A stretch of 8,326 nucleotides of DNA, taken from Bacillota bacterium. Its GTDB lineage: Bacteria > Vulcanimicrobiota > JAMDEM01. Each line of letters begins with the position of its first letter. Within the stretch, counting starts at the first letter, position 1. Shown here one piece after another: positions 1-6,539 of this stretch. The notes beneath the pieces are model-generated. The model had not been told where the DNA came from. It saw only the letters and a list, made by a program, of their open reading frames with translations, and ran no database searches. Location: positions 5,526 to 13,851 of the forward strand of contig JAMDEM010000168.1 of the NCBI GenBank assembly GCA_023486985.1. Reading direction: 5' to 3'. The translations under genes and the position numbers were made by a program.

Positions 1-365
1 TAAAGTTTTATCTTGTCGGCAATTATCACCAGCGTGGTCTTGCTGCATTTCCTCGGGTCAAGCCCAAGATCACCTTTGCCGCGTGAAACTACCAGCCTGA
101 CATAAGCATTCATCAGTTCATTCAGGCGGCAGGTTTCTATAACTGCCTCCTTCATCTTCTCTTTGGCAAGCGGAACATCAAGCTTAACGGATTTTGCCGA
201 ATCATAAAACCGGTCCAGGTGCTGGTCAAGCCTGAAGATTCTTCCATCATAAACTCTTATTCCCTCAAAGACGCCGTCGCCGTATAAAAACCCGTGATCC
301 CATACGGAAATTTTTGCATCCTCCGAATTATAATATTTACCGTCAATATAGACCTGTAATGACAT
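1..365 (-). CDS. ilvE: Branched-chain-amino-acid aminotransferase, class IV PLP fold (N-terminal part, runs off window)
   Basis: This gene is read on the minus strand from ATG at 363-365; GGAGGAG lies just upstream. The 121 visible residues match the N-terminal domain of fold-type IV PLP aminotransferases. WDHGFLYGDGVFEGIR (residues 22-37), then a YDGRIFRLDQHLDR segment (39-52), then VRLVVSRGKGDLGLDPRKC (89-107) are landmarks of IlvE-type enzymes. Family members transfer the amino group between Leu, Ile or Val and 2-oxoglutarate in the cytoplasm. The PLP-binding lysine normally lies near residue 150-160 and is outside the window, so activity cannot be confirmed. D-amino-acid aminotransferase and aminodeoxychorismate lyase share the fold and are the alternatives. 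A hairpin array of about 300 bp separates it from the upstream slipin gene, so it may have its own promoter. Confidence 0.85.
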   Translation of the reverse strand, partial: MSLQVYIDGKYYNSEDAKISVWDHGFLYGDGVFEGIRVYDGRIFRLDQHLDRFYDSAKSVKLDVPLAKEKMKEAVIETCRLNELMNAYVRLVVSRGKGDLGLDPRKCSKTTLVIIADKIKL

Positions 366-433
366 TTTTCTCCTCCATCTAACGGCAACTGATTAAACTG
401 ACCCCTCACCGAAAATCTCTGTAACCCCCCTCT

Positions 434-727
434 CCCCCCTTTAACAAAGGGGGGTACTTGAGCTTGCCCCCTTTAACAAAGGGGGGTACTTGAGCTTGCC
501 TCCTTTAACAAAGGGGGGTACTTGAGCTTGCCCCCTTTAACAAAGGGGGTACTTGAGCTTGCCCCTTTTAACAAAGGGGGTACTTAGCCCGCCCCTTAAA
601 GAAGGGGTACTTGAGCTTGGCCCCTTTTAACAAAGGGGGTACTTAGCCCGCCCCTTAAAGAAGGGGTACTTAGCTCGTCCCTTAAAGAGGAGGTATTGAG
701 CTTGGCCCTCTAATAAGGGAGGAAGGG
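434..727. repeat. Tandem array of about ten C-rich/G-rich hairpin units
   Basis: The gene-free stretch 366-757 is dominated by direct repeats, each itself an inverted repeat: a run of C, a short A/T core, then a run of G. Units begin near 434, 467, 499, 531, 562, 592, 621, 651, 679 and 706, a period shrinking from 33 to 28 bp. The first units have the core TTTAACAAA and the linker TACTTGAGCTTG. Later ones alternate with a TTAAAGAA core and the linker TACTTAGCCCG. The blocks starting at 562 and 621 are nearly identical over about 50 bp, showing a higher-order duplication. Units degrade toward 727. The array lies between two co-directional genes (slipin stop at 758, ilvE start at 365), so it would be transcribed if they are co-transcribed. 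There are no unique spacers. I saw no convincing promoter in 366-433. Confidence 0.9.
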
Positions 728-740
728 AAGCAAAGGGATT

Positions 741-754
741 AAGGCGAAAGCCTT
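741..754 (-). terminator. Small hairpin just after the slipin stop
   Basis: AAGGC (741-745) and GCCTT (750-754) form a 5-bp stem around GAAA, four bases past the slipin stop codon at 758-760. There is no clear T-tract after it on the minus strand, so it is a weak terminator or a processing hairpin. Confidence 0.25.
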
Positions 755-757
755 TCC

Positions 758-1540
758 TTACTTAACCTTCGAATCACCATACCCTCCCACCAGGAACGGT
801 TTAATAGTGTCTATCGGCACAGGGAAGATAATGGTGGAGCTCTTCTCCACAGCAATCTCCGTCAAAGTCTGAAGGTATCTTAACTGCAATGTTGCCGGCT
901 GGGAAGCAATAACCTTTGCCGCTTCAGCAAGCTGGCTGGCAGCCTGGAATTCACCTTCAGCGTGTATGACCTTTGCTCTTTTTTCTCTTTCTGCTTCTGC
1001 CTGCTTTGACATTGCTCTTTGCATGCTCTGAGGAAGCTCCACGTCTTTTATTTCAACTGCAGTAACCTTAACTCCCCATGGCTCGGTCTGTTCATCAATG
1101 ATTTTCTGGAGCTGGTCGTTAATTTTATCTCTCTTGGCAAGAAGCTCGTCAAGTTCCGACTGGCCTAAAATGCTTCTTAAAGTTGTCTGGGAAATCTGAG
1201 AGGTAGCTCTCACAAAATCAAAAACCTGGATAACGGAATTTACAGCGTCCACTACCCTGAAAAATACAACTGCACTGACTTTTACCGTAACGTTGTCTTT
1301 TGTGATAACTTCCTGCGGGGGCACCTCCATGGTAATCACTCGAAGGTCAACTTTTACCATTCTTTCAACGCCGGGAATAAGAAAGAACAAGCCGGGTCCT
1401 CTTGCGCCCACGCATCTTCCAAGCCTGAATATAACACCTCTTTCATACTCCTGAACAATTCTGACAGCCGAGGATAAAATAACTATTGCAAATATTACAA
1501 TATAAATTGCACCGGGTCCAAGTTGTGTTAAAAATTCCAC
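758..1540 (-). CDS. Slipin (stomatin-like SPFH/Band 7 membrane protein)
   Basis: This 260-residue protein has the usual prokaryotic slipin length and order. A hydrophobic anchor at about 9-27 is followed by EYERGVIFRLGR (31-42), the classic start of the SPFH/Band 7 domain. The domain continues with PGLFFLIPGVE, VDLRV and VITKDNVTVKV motifs. An Ala/Glu/Lys-rich helix at about 165-210 (QRAMSKQAEAEREKRAK and on) forms the coiled coil used for oligomerisation, and a hydrophobic C-terminal segment follows. The start is GTG at 1538-1540, with GAGGAGG eight bases upstream. Slipins form membrane rings or microdomains and are typically encoded with NfeD proteins, as here; only 3 bp separate it from the short NfeD gene. 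It is the last gene of the operon. Confidence 0.93.
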   Translation of the reverse strand: MEFLTQLGPGAIYIVIFAIVILSSAVRIVQEYERGVIFRLGRCVGARGPGLFFLIPGVERMVKVDLRVITMEVPPQEVITKDNVTVKVSAVVFFRVVDAVNSVIQVFDFVRATSQISQTTLRSILGQSELDELLAKRDKINDQLQKIIDEQTEPWGVKVTAVEIKDVELPQSMQRAMSKQAEAEREKRAKVIHAEGEFQAASQLAEAAKVIASQPATLQLRYLQTLTEIAVEKSSTIIFPVPIDTIKPFLVGGYGDSKVK

Positions 1541-1543
1541 TGT

Positions 1544-1852
1544 TCAAACCTCCTCTATACTTTTTTTAACTTCAAGGGTTAACCCCTTAACCGCAATAAC
1601 TTCAATTTTTTCGCCTCTCTTTATCATATCTCCTTTCGTTACAGCTCTCCATAATTCACCGTGGACAAAAACCTCTCCTTTCGGGTCAACATCGGTTCTT
1701 GCTTCACCAGTTAAGCCTACCATCTCTTCCTTTCCAGCAACCGGCTTCATGCTTCTCTGGCGCACTATAAGCACAAATGCAGCAACAATAATAACCCCAA
1801 CAATAATTCCAATTATTACTAAATTATATCGAAAGTCAGGATTTAGCGGCAA
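1544..1852 (-). CDS. Short NfeD protein (membrane anchor plus OB-fold domain)
   Basis: This 102-residue protein has one transmembrane segment at about 10-30 and a C-terminal soluble domain from about 43. MVGLTGEARTDVDPKGEVFV and HGELWRA match the NfeD C-terminal OB fold, and the same pattern (LVGSLAEARTDLSPEGTIFL, MGELWRA) closes the long NfeD encoded upstream. It lacks the protease domain. The start is TTG at 1850-1852. An in-frame stop lies three codons upstream and AAAGGTGA lies six bases upstream, so no common longer start is available. NfeD OB domains are thought to bind or scaffold the partner slipin. The gene sits between long NfeD (15-bp gap) and slipin (3-bp gap), which indicates co-expression. 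Confidence 0.9.
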   Translation of the reverse strand: MPLNPDFRYNLVIIGIIVGVIIVAAFVLIVRQRSMKPVAGKEEMVGLTGEARTDVDPKGEVFVHGELWRAVTKGDMIKRGEKIEVIAVKGLTLEVKKSIEEV

Positions 1853-1866
1853 TATGATTCACCTTT
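1853..1866 (-). promoter_or_regulatory. Ribosome binding site deciding the TTG start of short NfeD
   Basis: On the minus strand, AAAGGTGA (complement of 1859-1866) ends six bases before TTG at 1852. It overlaps the end of the gap after the long NfeD stop codon (1868-1870). This supports a TTG start and close coupling of the two genes. Confidence 0.6.
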
Positions 1867-1867
1867 C

Positions 1868-3223
1868 TCACTTATCTTCTTCTTTCGCCGGTTCAACCGT
1901 CACCCTTAAGCCCTTTACAGTCTTAACTTTCACCAGCGACCCTTTCGAAATTGTGCCGGAAACACTTCTTGCTCTCCAGAGCTCTCCCATTAAAAAGATT
2001 GTGCCTTCAGGACTGAGGTCTGTTCTGGCTTCCGCCAGGGAGCCAACCAGACCTTCCCTGCCCGTTATTGATTTCTTTCTTTGAGCTTTTATCACCATAG
2101 TTATTACGAATCCAAAAAAACCGCCCATAGTCAATGCCATTGCCCCGATAAGATACCATGAAACACTTAAATACGGATAACCTGCCGGTATCAGCATGCT
2201 CGCTCCCAGGATGAAAGAAATAATGCCTCCAGCCGTTAAAAAGCCATGGCTTGTGGCAAAAACATCAGCGATGAAAAGAATAAGAGAGAATATAACAAGA
2301 CCCAGTCCGGCATAATTAATGGGGAGGCTGCCCAGTGAATAAAAAGCAAGAATCAGGCAGATTACTCCCACTATTCCCGGCAAAATCGCCCCGGGAGACG
2401 CAAGCTCATAAATAAGAGCAAGGCTTCCTATGGACATCAGCACAAGAGCTATCGAGGGATTGGATATCACTGCCAGAAAACTCTCTATACTGCTCATGGG
2501 AATTGTCTTATATGGGCCTTTACCGGGATGAAGAGTAACTTTCCCATTAGGAAGCTCCACTACCCTGCCGTCAAGCTTTTTAAGCAGGTCATCCATGTTT
2601 TCTGCAACCAGATCAATTACATTAAGCTTCAAAGCTTCACTGGCTGTTATATTAACGCTTTCCCTTACGGCTTTCTCAGCCCATTGCGCATTTCTATGCC
2701 TTTTCTCTGCAAGAGACTTTATTTTAGCAACTGCATCATTTGTTACCTTCTCAGACATAATTTCATCCTGGCTCTTCGGCTTCTCTTTTTTGTCTTTCCC
2801 CTCATCCTCTTTTCCCGGTGAGGAACCTCCGCCTCCTATAAACACCGGATGAGCTGAACCCATATTTGAAACCGGGCACATTGCGGCAACATGGGCGGCA
2901 TACATTATGTATGTTCCAGCCGATGCAGCCCTAGCCCCGTGGGGATAAACGTAAACAACCACAGGCACAGTGGATGAATTTATCTTTTTGATAATTTCAT
3001 CCATTGAATCGCTTAAGCCGCCCGGGGTATCCATTTGGATTACACATATTGCATTATCTCTTTCAGCCTGGTCAATTCCCCTTATGACATAAGTTGCCGT
3101 AATAGGAAGAATGGCGCCGCTAAGCACCAGAACGTCCACGGGTTGATCTTTATCGGGAAGAGACGAGAGCGGGGATATTGCAAGAAGCAAAAGCAGGAAA
3201 ACCAGTAATAGCCTTTTGAGCAT
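1868..3223 (-). CDS. nfeD: Long NfeD: ClpP-like membrane serine protease with OB-fold tail
   Basis: This 451-residue protein has the full NfeD architecture. A signal peptide or anchor spans 1-22. A ClpP/crotonase-fold protease spans about 27-215, with MDTPGGL at 64-70 and the AASAGTYI nucleophile box at 99-106 (Ser101). SEKVTNDAVAKIKSL (157-171) lines up with the region of the Pyrococcus PH1510 protease that carries its catalytic lysine, making Lys159 the likely general base of a Ser-Lys dyad. A low-complexity Gly/Lys/Glu loop (about 130-155) interrupts the domain. Four to five membrane helices span about 247-380, and the OB-fold domain covers 388-447. The PH1510-type enzyme cleaves the hydrophobic C-terminus of its slipin partner, and a slipin is encoded two genes downstream. 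ATG at 3221-3223 has GGAGGTCA upstream. It is the first gene of the operon. Confidence 0.95.
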   Translation of the reverse strand: MLKRLLLVFLLLLLAISPLSSLPDKDQPVDVLVLSGAILPITATYVIRGIDQAERDNAICVIQMDTPGGLSDSMDEIIKKINSSTVPVVVYVYPHGARAASAGTYIMYAAHVAAMCPVSNMGSAHPVFIGGGGSSPGKEDEGKDKKEKPKSQDEIMSEKVTNDAVAKIKSLAEKRHRNAQWAEKAVRESVNITASEALKLNVIDLVAENMDDLLKKLDGRVVELPNGKVTLHPGKGPYKTIPMSSIESFLAVISNPSIALVLMSIGSLALIYELASPGAILPGIVGVICLILAFYSLGSLPINYAGLGLVIFSLILFIADVFATSHGFLTAGGIISFILGASMLIPAGYPYLSVSWYLIGAMALTMGGFFGFVITMVIKAQRKKSITGREGLVGSLAEARTDLSPEGTIFLMGELWRARSVSGTISKGSLVKVKTVKGLRVTVEPAKEEDK

Positions 3224-3310
3224 TAAAAAATGACCTCCAATTCAACTGATAAGTCTGATAATAAAATTCTTTTCAAAATATATTTTTCCCTTTATTTATT
3301 AATATAAACA
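3224..3310 (-). promoter_or_regulatory. AT-rich upstream region of the nfeD-slipin operon
   Basis: This is the only non-coding stretch directly ahead of nfeD and is very AT-rich. On the minus strand it contains TTGAAA followed 16-18 bases later by the poor -10 candidate CTTATC, as well as several other TATA-like words. A promoter is likely here from position, but I cannot choose one exact box pair. Confidence 0.3.
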
Positions 3311-3331
3311 AAATGACCCTTTCCTTCACAA

Positions 3332-3350
3332 GCCCGTTCGGGGAACGGGC
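3332..3350. terminator. Perfect 8-bp GC-rich hairpin between the radical-SAM and nfeD operons
   Basis: GCCCGTTC (3332-3339) and GAACGGGC (3343-3350) pair perfectly around a GGG loop. It lies about 130 bp after the stop of the second radical-SAM gene and upstream of nfeD, a suitable place to end the first transcript. No T-run follows on either strand, so a factor-independent terminator is not proven. Confidence 0.4.
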
Positions 3351-3384
3351 ACTACTTCATAACATGGAAAAAAGACGGGCTCGG

Positions 3385-3478
3385 CATATCATGCGAGCGA
3401 AGCTATAACCGCAGGATAGAGATTGACACACCGTAGTCATGCGAGGCAAGCGAAGAGCGAAGCAATCTGAATGACGAA
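3385..3478. repeat. Degenerate palindromic dispersed repeat (CATGCGAG...CGAAGCAATCT type)
   Basis: ATCATGCGAGCGAAGC (3388-3403) recurs as GTCATGCGAG plus GCGAAGCAATCT at 3435-3468. AGATTG (3420-3425) and CAATCT (3463-3468) form inverted ends of a unit centred on ACACACCGTAGTCAT. This closely resembles the GTCATTGCGAGCGAAGCGAAGCAATCT sequence family that I know as a dispersed intergenic repeat in many bacterial genomes (recall, not a search). It starts directly after the stop codon of the radical-SAM gene. Confidence 0.55.
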
Positions 3479-3479
3479 A

Positions 3480-4796
3480 TCAGGTGAGTTTTATACGCGG
3501 GTATAACATTCTTCTTCCAAAACGCGGAAGTTCAAATTCATATTTTCCATCAGGAAAAGAGCTTCTTCCGGGAGAAAAATATGGTTGTTCTACAATTCTT
3601 TCAATGCGGTCAATAAATTTTATTAATTTTTCTTCTTTACTTAAAGACACCAGAAAACCAAGGGCTTTACTGCCGAATTTACTTTCGATTTCCCGAAGAT
3701 TTACTTTTCCGTTAAGCGATGAAATTAGATTGAATCCTTTCTCTGTAAGGGGAAAAATCTTCTCCCTGTAAATCATAAATCCGCCAAAGGGTCTTGGAAT
3801 TAAAACAACCGGTGATACCGGCTGGCCTGAATCTTTATCCGGCATCATCCTGATAGGATACAGACTGCCATTCATCTCCATTTCTTCGCCTTCCTCCTCA
3901 ACTACATGAGAAAGGATTACCGGAGTTATATCAGACCACCCATAAAGTTCGGTATAGTTCTTGAAAACACCCTCGCAAAATATACTATAGCTGCATTCAT
4001 TGCAGGGAGGACCGAAAGTATTAAGAATTTTTCTGCCGGCAAGAGCAGACTCCTGCTTTTCTCCACCGCGAAAAACCTCTTCCCTGAATGCATAAAACGC
4101 TTCGTTGGAATAACCCTCAAAGCCCTTGAGACAGCAAAAAGGAACGCCCTGAATATTGCCTATCCGGTGAAACTGCGCCGCCACTTTAAAGCTCTCTATA
4201 ACATAAGGTTGAATTTCCGAATACTTTGGCGATATAGCATTGTAGTTTCCAGGAGCATTGCCGCTGGGAAGAGGATATGCCAGGGTTACAAGAGAAACTC
4301 CTATTTCATACAGCAAGCGGGTAAGCTTTGGTATATCTTTAAAGTTTGACTTGGTTATTACAGAATTTGTGGCAACAGAAAAACCAAGCATTAACATGTT
4401 TTTAAGTCCCTGAAAGGTTTGCTCAAAACTTCCGGGCACACCGCTAAGCTCATCGTGAACATCAGCTGTTAATCCATGAATGGAAGAAAAGAAGCTTACC
4501 CCCGGTTTCTTGAACTTCCTTAAAAATTCTATATCTTCAAACTTTCTTGCATTAGTTTGAATAGAAATATTTCTGATGCCCTCTTTTAGAGCACGCTCAA
4601 CCAGCGGCAAAAGCTCTTCCCGGGTGGTTGCTTCCCTGCCGGAAATGACTATATCCCTGATTCCCGTACTTACCGCATCCTTTATTATACGAGTGGCTTC
4701 CTCCATTGAAAGACAAACATTATCATTCGATGCAGCAGAACAAAAAATACAATTGTTATTGCATGTATTACTGAATATAAGAACCTGATGTATCAT
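3480..4796 (-). CDS. Radical-SAM protein with auxiliary-cluster cysteines and PqqD-like C-terminal segment (copy 2)
   Basis: This 438-residue enzyme binds the SAM-cleaving [4Fe-4S] cluster through C12NNNC16IFC19. SGREATT (52-58) sits at the SAM-binding 'GGEP' position. IQTNAR (79-84), FFSSIHG (102-108) and TNSVITK (143-149) follow through the barrel. Cys221, Cys222, Cys265, Cys268 and Cys274 (PFCC, CNECSYSIFC) form a twitch/SPASM-like set that suggests a second Fe-S cluster. Residues 337-395, with PLTEKGFNLISSLNGKVNLR, resemble a PqqD/RRE-type winged helix, the part that holds leader peptides in RiPP enzymes; this is pattern resemblance, not proof. The tail GRRMLYPRIKL is shared with the neighbour. 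The gene starts 11 bp after the paralogue, with only a weak ribosome site (ATCAGG next to ATG). Peptide or protein modification is likely; the substrate is unknown. Confidence 0.88.
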   Translation of the reverse strand: MIHQVLIFSNTCNNNCIFCSAASNDNVCLSMEEATRIIKDAVSTGIRDIVISGREATTREELLPLVERALKEGIRNISIQTNARKFEDIEFLRKFKKPGVSFFSSIHGLTADVHDELSGVPGSFEQTFQGLKNMLMLGFSVATNSVITKSNFKDIPKLTRLLYEIGVSLVTLAYPLPSGNAPGNYNAISPKYSEIQPYVIESFKVAAQFHRIGNIQGVPFCCLKGFEGYSNEAFYAFREEVFRGGEKQESALAGRKILNTFGPPCNECSYSIFCEGVFKNYTELYGWSDITPVILSHVVEEEGEEMEMNGSLYPIRMMPDKDSGQPVSPVVLIPRPFGGFMIYREKIFPLTEKGFNLISSLNGKVNLREIESKFGSKALGFLVSLSKEEKLIKFIDRIERIVEQPYFSPGRSSFPDGKYEFELPRFGRRMLYPRIKLT

Positions 4797-4807
4797 CCTG
4801 ATAACCC

Positions 4808-6112
4808 TTAAATAAGCTTTACCTGCGGATAGCTGATTTCCCTTCCATAAATTGGAATCTCAAAATTTTCATTTATGTCAAACTTATTTTCGCCAAAACC
4901 AGGAGGTCCTGACAAATGCCAGTAATCCCCTTTTTCCTTCCTTAAGATAATTAACCCTTTTGTATAAAAATCAGCGACAAAATCAACAGCCTCACTGCCA
5001 AATTTCTCACTTATTTCCTTCAAGTTTACATTACCGCTCAAAGACGAAAGCACAAGAAAACCTTTTTTTGTTAAAGGTATGATAAGGGGTGTGTTTATAA
5101 AGAAACCTCCAAATTTTCTGGGCACAAGGTGCACAGGTCTTATCCGCCGCACGACAAAAGCCGGATATAGTCCGGATTTAAGCTCTATTGATTTTCTTTC
5201 TTTTTTATCATTTGAGAATTCAAGTTTCACAGGCTTTATGTCATTCCATTCATAATTCTGGACATAGGCAGAAAAAACTCCGTCACAGAACAAAGTATAA
5301 TCACATGCCTTACAGGGATCTCCTTTGACATAAAGAGCACTTCTGCTTTCATTTCCGGAAAAATTAGTTCCATCACCGGCAAAAATCTCGTTCACGTCGC
5401 CATAAATAGCATCGTTGGCATAAGATTCCCTGCCCTGGAGGTAGCAAAACGGCAGTCCCTGAATATTTCCTACTCCTACATACTTCTCAGAGATTGAGAA
5501 ACTTTCATTAATATAACCGATTGCCTCTGGATATTTTGGCGCATATTCCTCATACATTGCTGTGATTTTACCCGATGGAACCACGTACGCAAGAGTTACA
5601 CAGCTTATGCCTATTTGTAAAAGCTTCTCTGTAAGAGCCGGAAGCTCGTGCATGTTCATTTTTGTGATTACAGTGTTTGTGGTTATGTTGAAACCTTCCG
5701 CCGCTATATTTCTTATGCCCTGCATCGTCTCTGCAAAACTTCCCGGTGCGCCTGAAAGCCTTTCATGAGTTTCGGCTTTATAACCATGAATTGAGACAAA
5801 AAAAGTAACCGGACTCCCCTTGAATTTTTTCAAAAAGTCTATATTTGAAAGCCTTCTGGCATTAGTCTGAATAGTTATACGGCTGCATCCCCTTTCTGCC
5901 AGTCTTCTCACAATCTCGGGCAGATCGTCGCTGGTAGTAGGCTCTTTGCCAGAAATAACAACTTCCTGCGCCCCCATCCCCCGGCTGAAAATATTTTCAA
6001 TTTCTGAAAGCGTTATACTCGGGAATTCTGTATTATAAGCAGCGCAGAAGACACAATTATTATTGCAAACATCTGTAACCATAAAAACTTGCTGTGACAT
6101 ATTTTTCATCAT
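4808..6112 (-). CDS. Radical-SAM protein with auxiliary-cluster cysteines and PqqD-like C-terminal segment (copy 1)
   Basis: This protein is a paralogue of the next gene, similar along its whole length. It carries C16NNNC20VFC23, SGKEPTT (54-60), IQTNAR (81-86), FFVSIHG (104-110), TNTVITK (145-151), GNIQGLPFC (215-223), C267KAC270DYTLFC276, VPRKFGGF (330-337), PLTKKGFLVLSSLSGNVNLK (346-365) and the tail GREISYPQVKL (423-433). The second cysteine set implies an auxiliary cluster, as in peptide-modifying SPASM/twitch enzymes. The first ATG is at 6110-6112, but others occur at 6109 and 6100. Alignment with the paralogue (MIHQVLIFSN against MSQQVFMVTD) and the promoter position favour ATG at 6098-6100, giving 430 residues. 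It is the first gene of a two-gene operon. What remains unknown is the substrate. Confidence 0.88.
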   Translation of the reverse strand: MMKNMSQQVFMVTDVCNNNCVFCAAYNTEFPSITLSEIENIFSRGMGAQEVVISGKEPTTSDDLPEIVRRLAERGCSRITIQTNARRLSNIDFLKKFKGSPVTFFVSIHGYKAETHERLSGAPGSFAETMQGIRNIAAEGFNITTNTVITKMNMHELPALTEKLLQIGISCVTLAYVVPSGKITAMYEEYAPKYPEAIGYINESFSISEKYVGVGNIQGLPFCYLQGRESYANDAIYGDVNEIFAGDGTNFSGNESRSALYVKGDPCKACDYTLFCDGVFSAYVQNYEWNDIKPVKLEFSNDKKERKSIELKSGLYPAFVVRRIRPVHLVPRKFGGFFINTPLIIPLTKKGFLVLSSLSGNVNLKEISEKFGSEAVDFVADFYTKGLIILRKEKGDYWHLSGPPGFGENKFDINENFEIPIYGREISYPQVKLI

Positions 6113-6116
6113 TAGA

Positions 6117-6146
6117 ATTATATACGAAAAAGATGTGCTAAGTAAA
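6117..6146 (-). promoter_or_regulatory. Predicted sigma-70-type promoter of the radical-SAM pair
   Basis: On the minus strand, TTTACT (complement of 6141-6146) is followed after 18 bases by a perfect TATAAT (complement of 6117-6122). Transcription would begin near 6110, at or after the first ATG of the radical-SAM gene. That implies a leaderless or very short-leader mRNA and translation from ATG at 6109 or 6100. Confidence 0.45.
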
Positions 6147-6322
6147 GGTGCAGGCGCAATTTTTGCAGAAGATTTTTTAAAAATTAGACAAAAACAACTT
6201 TTTGGAGTGTCTTAATTAAAGAACAAATTGCATGGAACGGTATTCCCCAAATTTATAATAACGGCAATCCATATACTGCTTTAAAAGATGGAGAGTATCT
6301 TTCAAACTTGAAAAAAAATTAT

Positions 6323-6336
6323 AAGGAGGCGGGGCT
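6323..6336 (+). promoter_or_regulatory. Strong ribosome binding site for the 57-residue protein
   Basis: AAGGAGG at 6323-6329 stands seven bases before ATG 6337-6339. It is the best Shine-Dalgarno match on this part of the + strand and the main reason to accept the short gene that follows. Confidence 0.7.
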
Positions 6337-6510
6337 ATGAAAATATTTAGAAGCAAAATTCTTATGACAATTCTTTTAATTGTATCTCTTTATCTCTTTT
6401 TCTACGTGGTATCCAGCCGGATTCTTTCAGGCAAAGTTGAAGCTGAAAAAGACAGGATTCTAAAATCGGATGGAAGTTCGCATAAACTGCCTGCAATAAA
6501 GAAAAGATAA
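6337..6510 (+). CDS. Small single-pass membrane protein, 57 residues, unknown function
   Basis: ATG at 6337 follows AAGGAGG at ideal spacing, and TAA ends it at 6508-6510. The protein begins with a positively charged MKIFRSK, has one strongly hydrophobic segment at about 8-25 (ILMTILLIVSLYLFFYVV), and then a charged, mostly basic tail ending KLPAIKKR. The layout suggests an inner-membrane anchor with a short soluble tail; a secreted peptide is less likely because no clear signal-peptidase site is seen. Its start overlaps the stop of the upstream remnant, and the zinc-ribbon gene follows after 29 bp, so the three formed a small operon. No family is recognised. Being small and next to the radical-SAM pair, it is one possible but unproven substrate. 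Confidence 0.65.
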   Translation: MKIFRSKILMTILLIVSLYLFFYVVSSRILSGKVEAEKDRILKSDGSSHKLPAIKKR

Positions 6511-6539
6511 ATGATAGATGAAAGGTAAGAATATTACAC

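Larger units (their letters stand above)
6117..6340 (+). pseudogene. Decayed 3' remnant of an unknown protein gene, frameshifted
   Basis: Two consecutive + strand frames read like one ordinary protein. The first, ending at TAA 6213-6215, gives IYEKDVLSKGAGAIFAEDFL and then KIRQKQLFGVS. The second, open from 6188 and ending at TGA 6338-6340, gives KEQIAWNGIPQIYNNGNPY and then TALKDGEYLSNLKKNYKEAGL. The two are offset by one base. No start codon with a ribosome site precedes them, and the first frame runs back into the antisense of the radical-SAM gene, so the 5' part is missing. The stop overlaps the next start as ATGA, a coupling typical of a working operon, which argues that this was once a real gene. 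I do not recognise the family. A one-base sequencing or assembly error could explain the frameshift but not the lost 5' end. Confidence 0.5.

Noticed and set aside
434..727. Possible CRISPR array, given the regular 28-33 bp repeats
   Set aside because: There are no unique spacers. Each whole unit, linker included, is repeated, and every unit is itself a hairpin.
3906..4349. Plus-strand open frame of 147 codons across the second radical-SAM gene
   Set aside because: It is antisense to conserved barrel and cysteine motifs, with no recognisable domain or ribosome site.
6186..6220. Programmed -1 frameshift joining the two frames of the broken gene
   Set aside because: No standard slippery heptamer in the correct frame and no obvious downstream hairpin. 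The 5' end of the gene is missing anyway, so decay or a base-call error is simpler.
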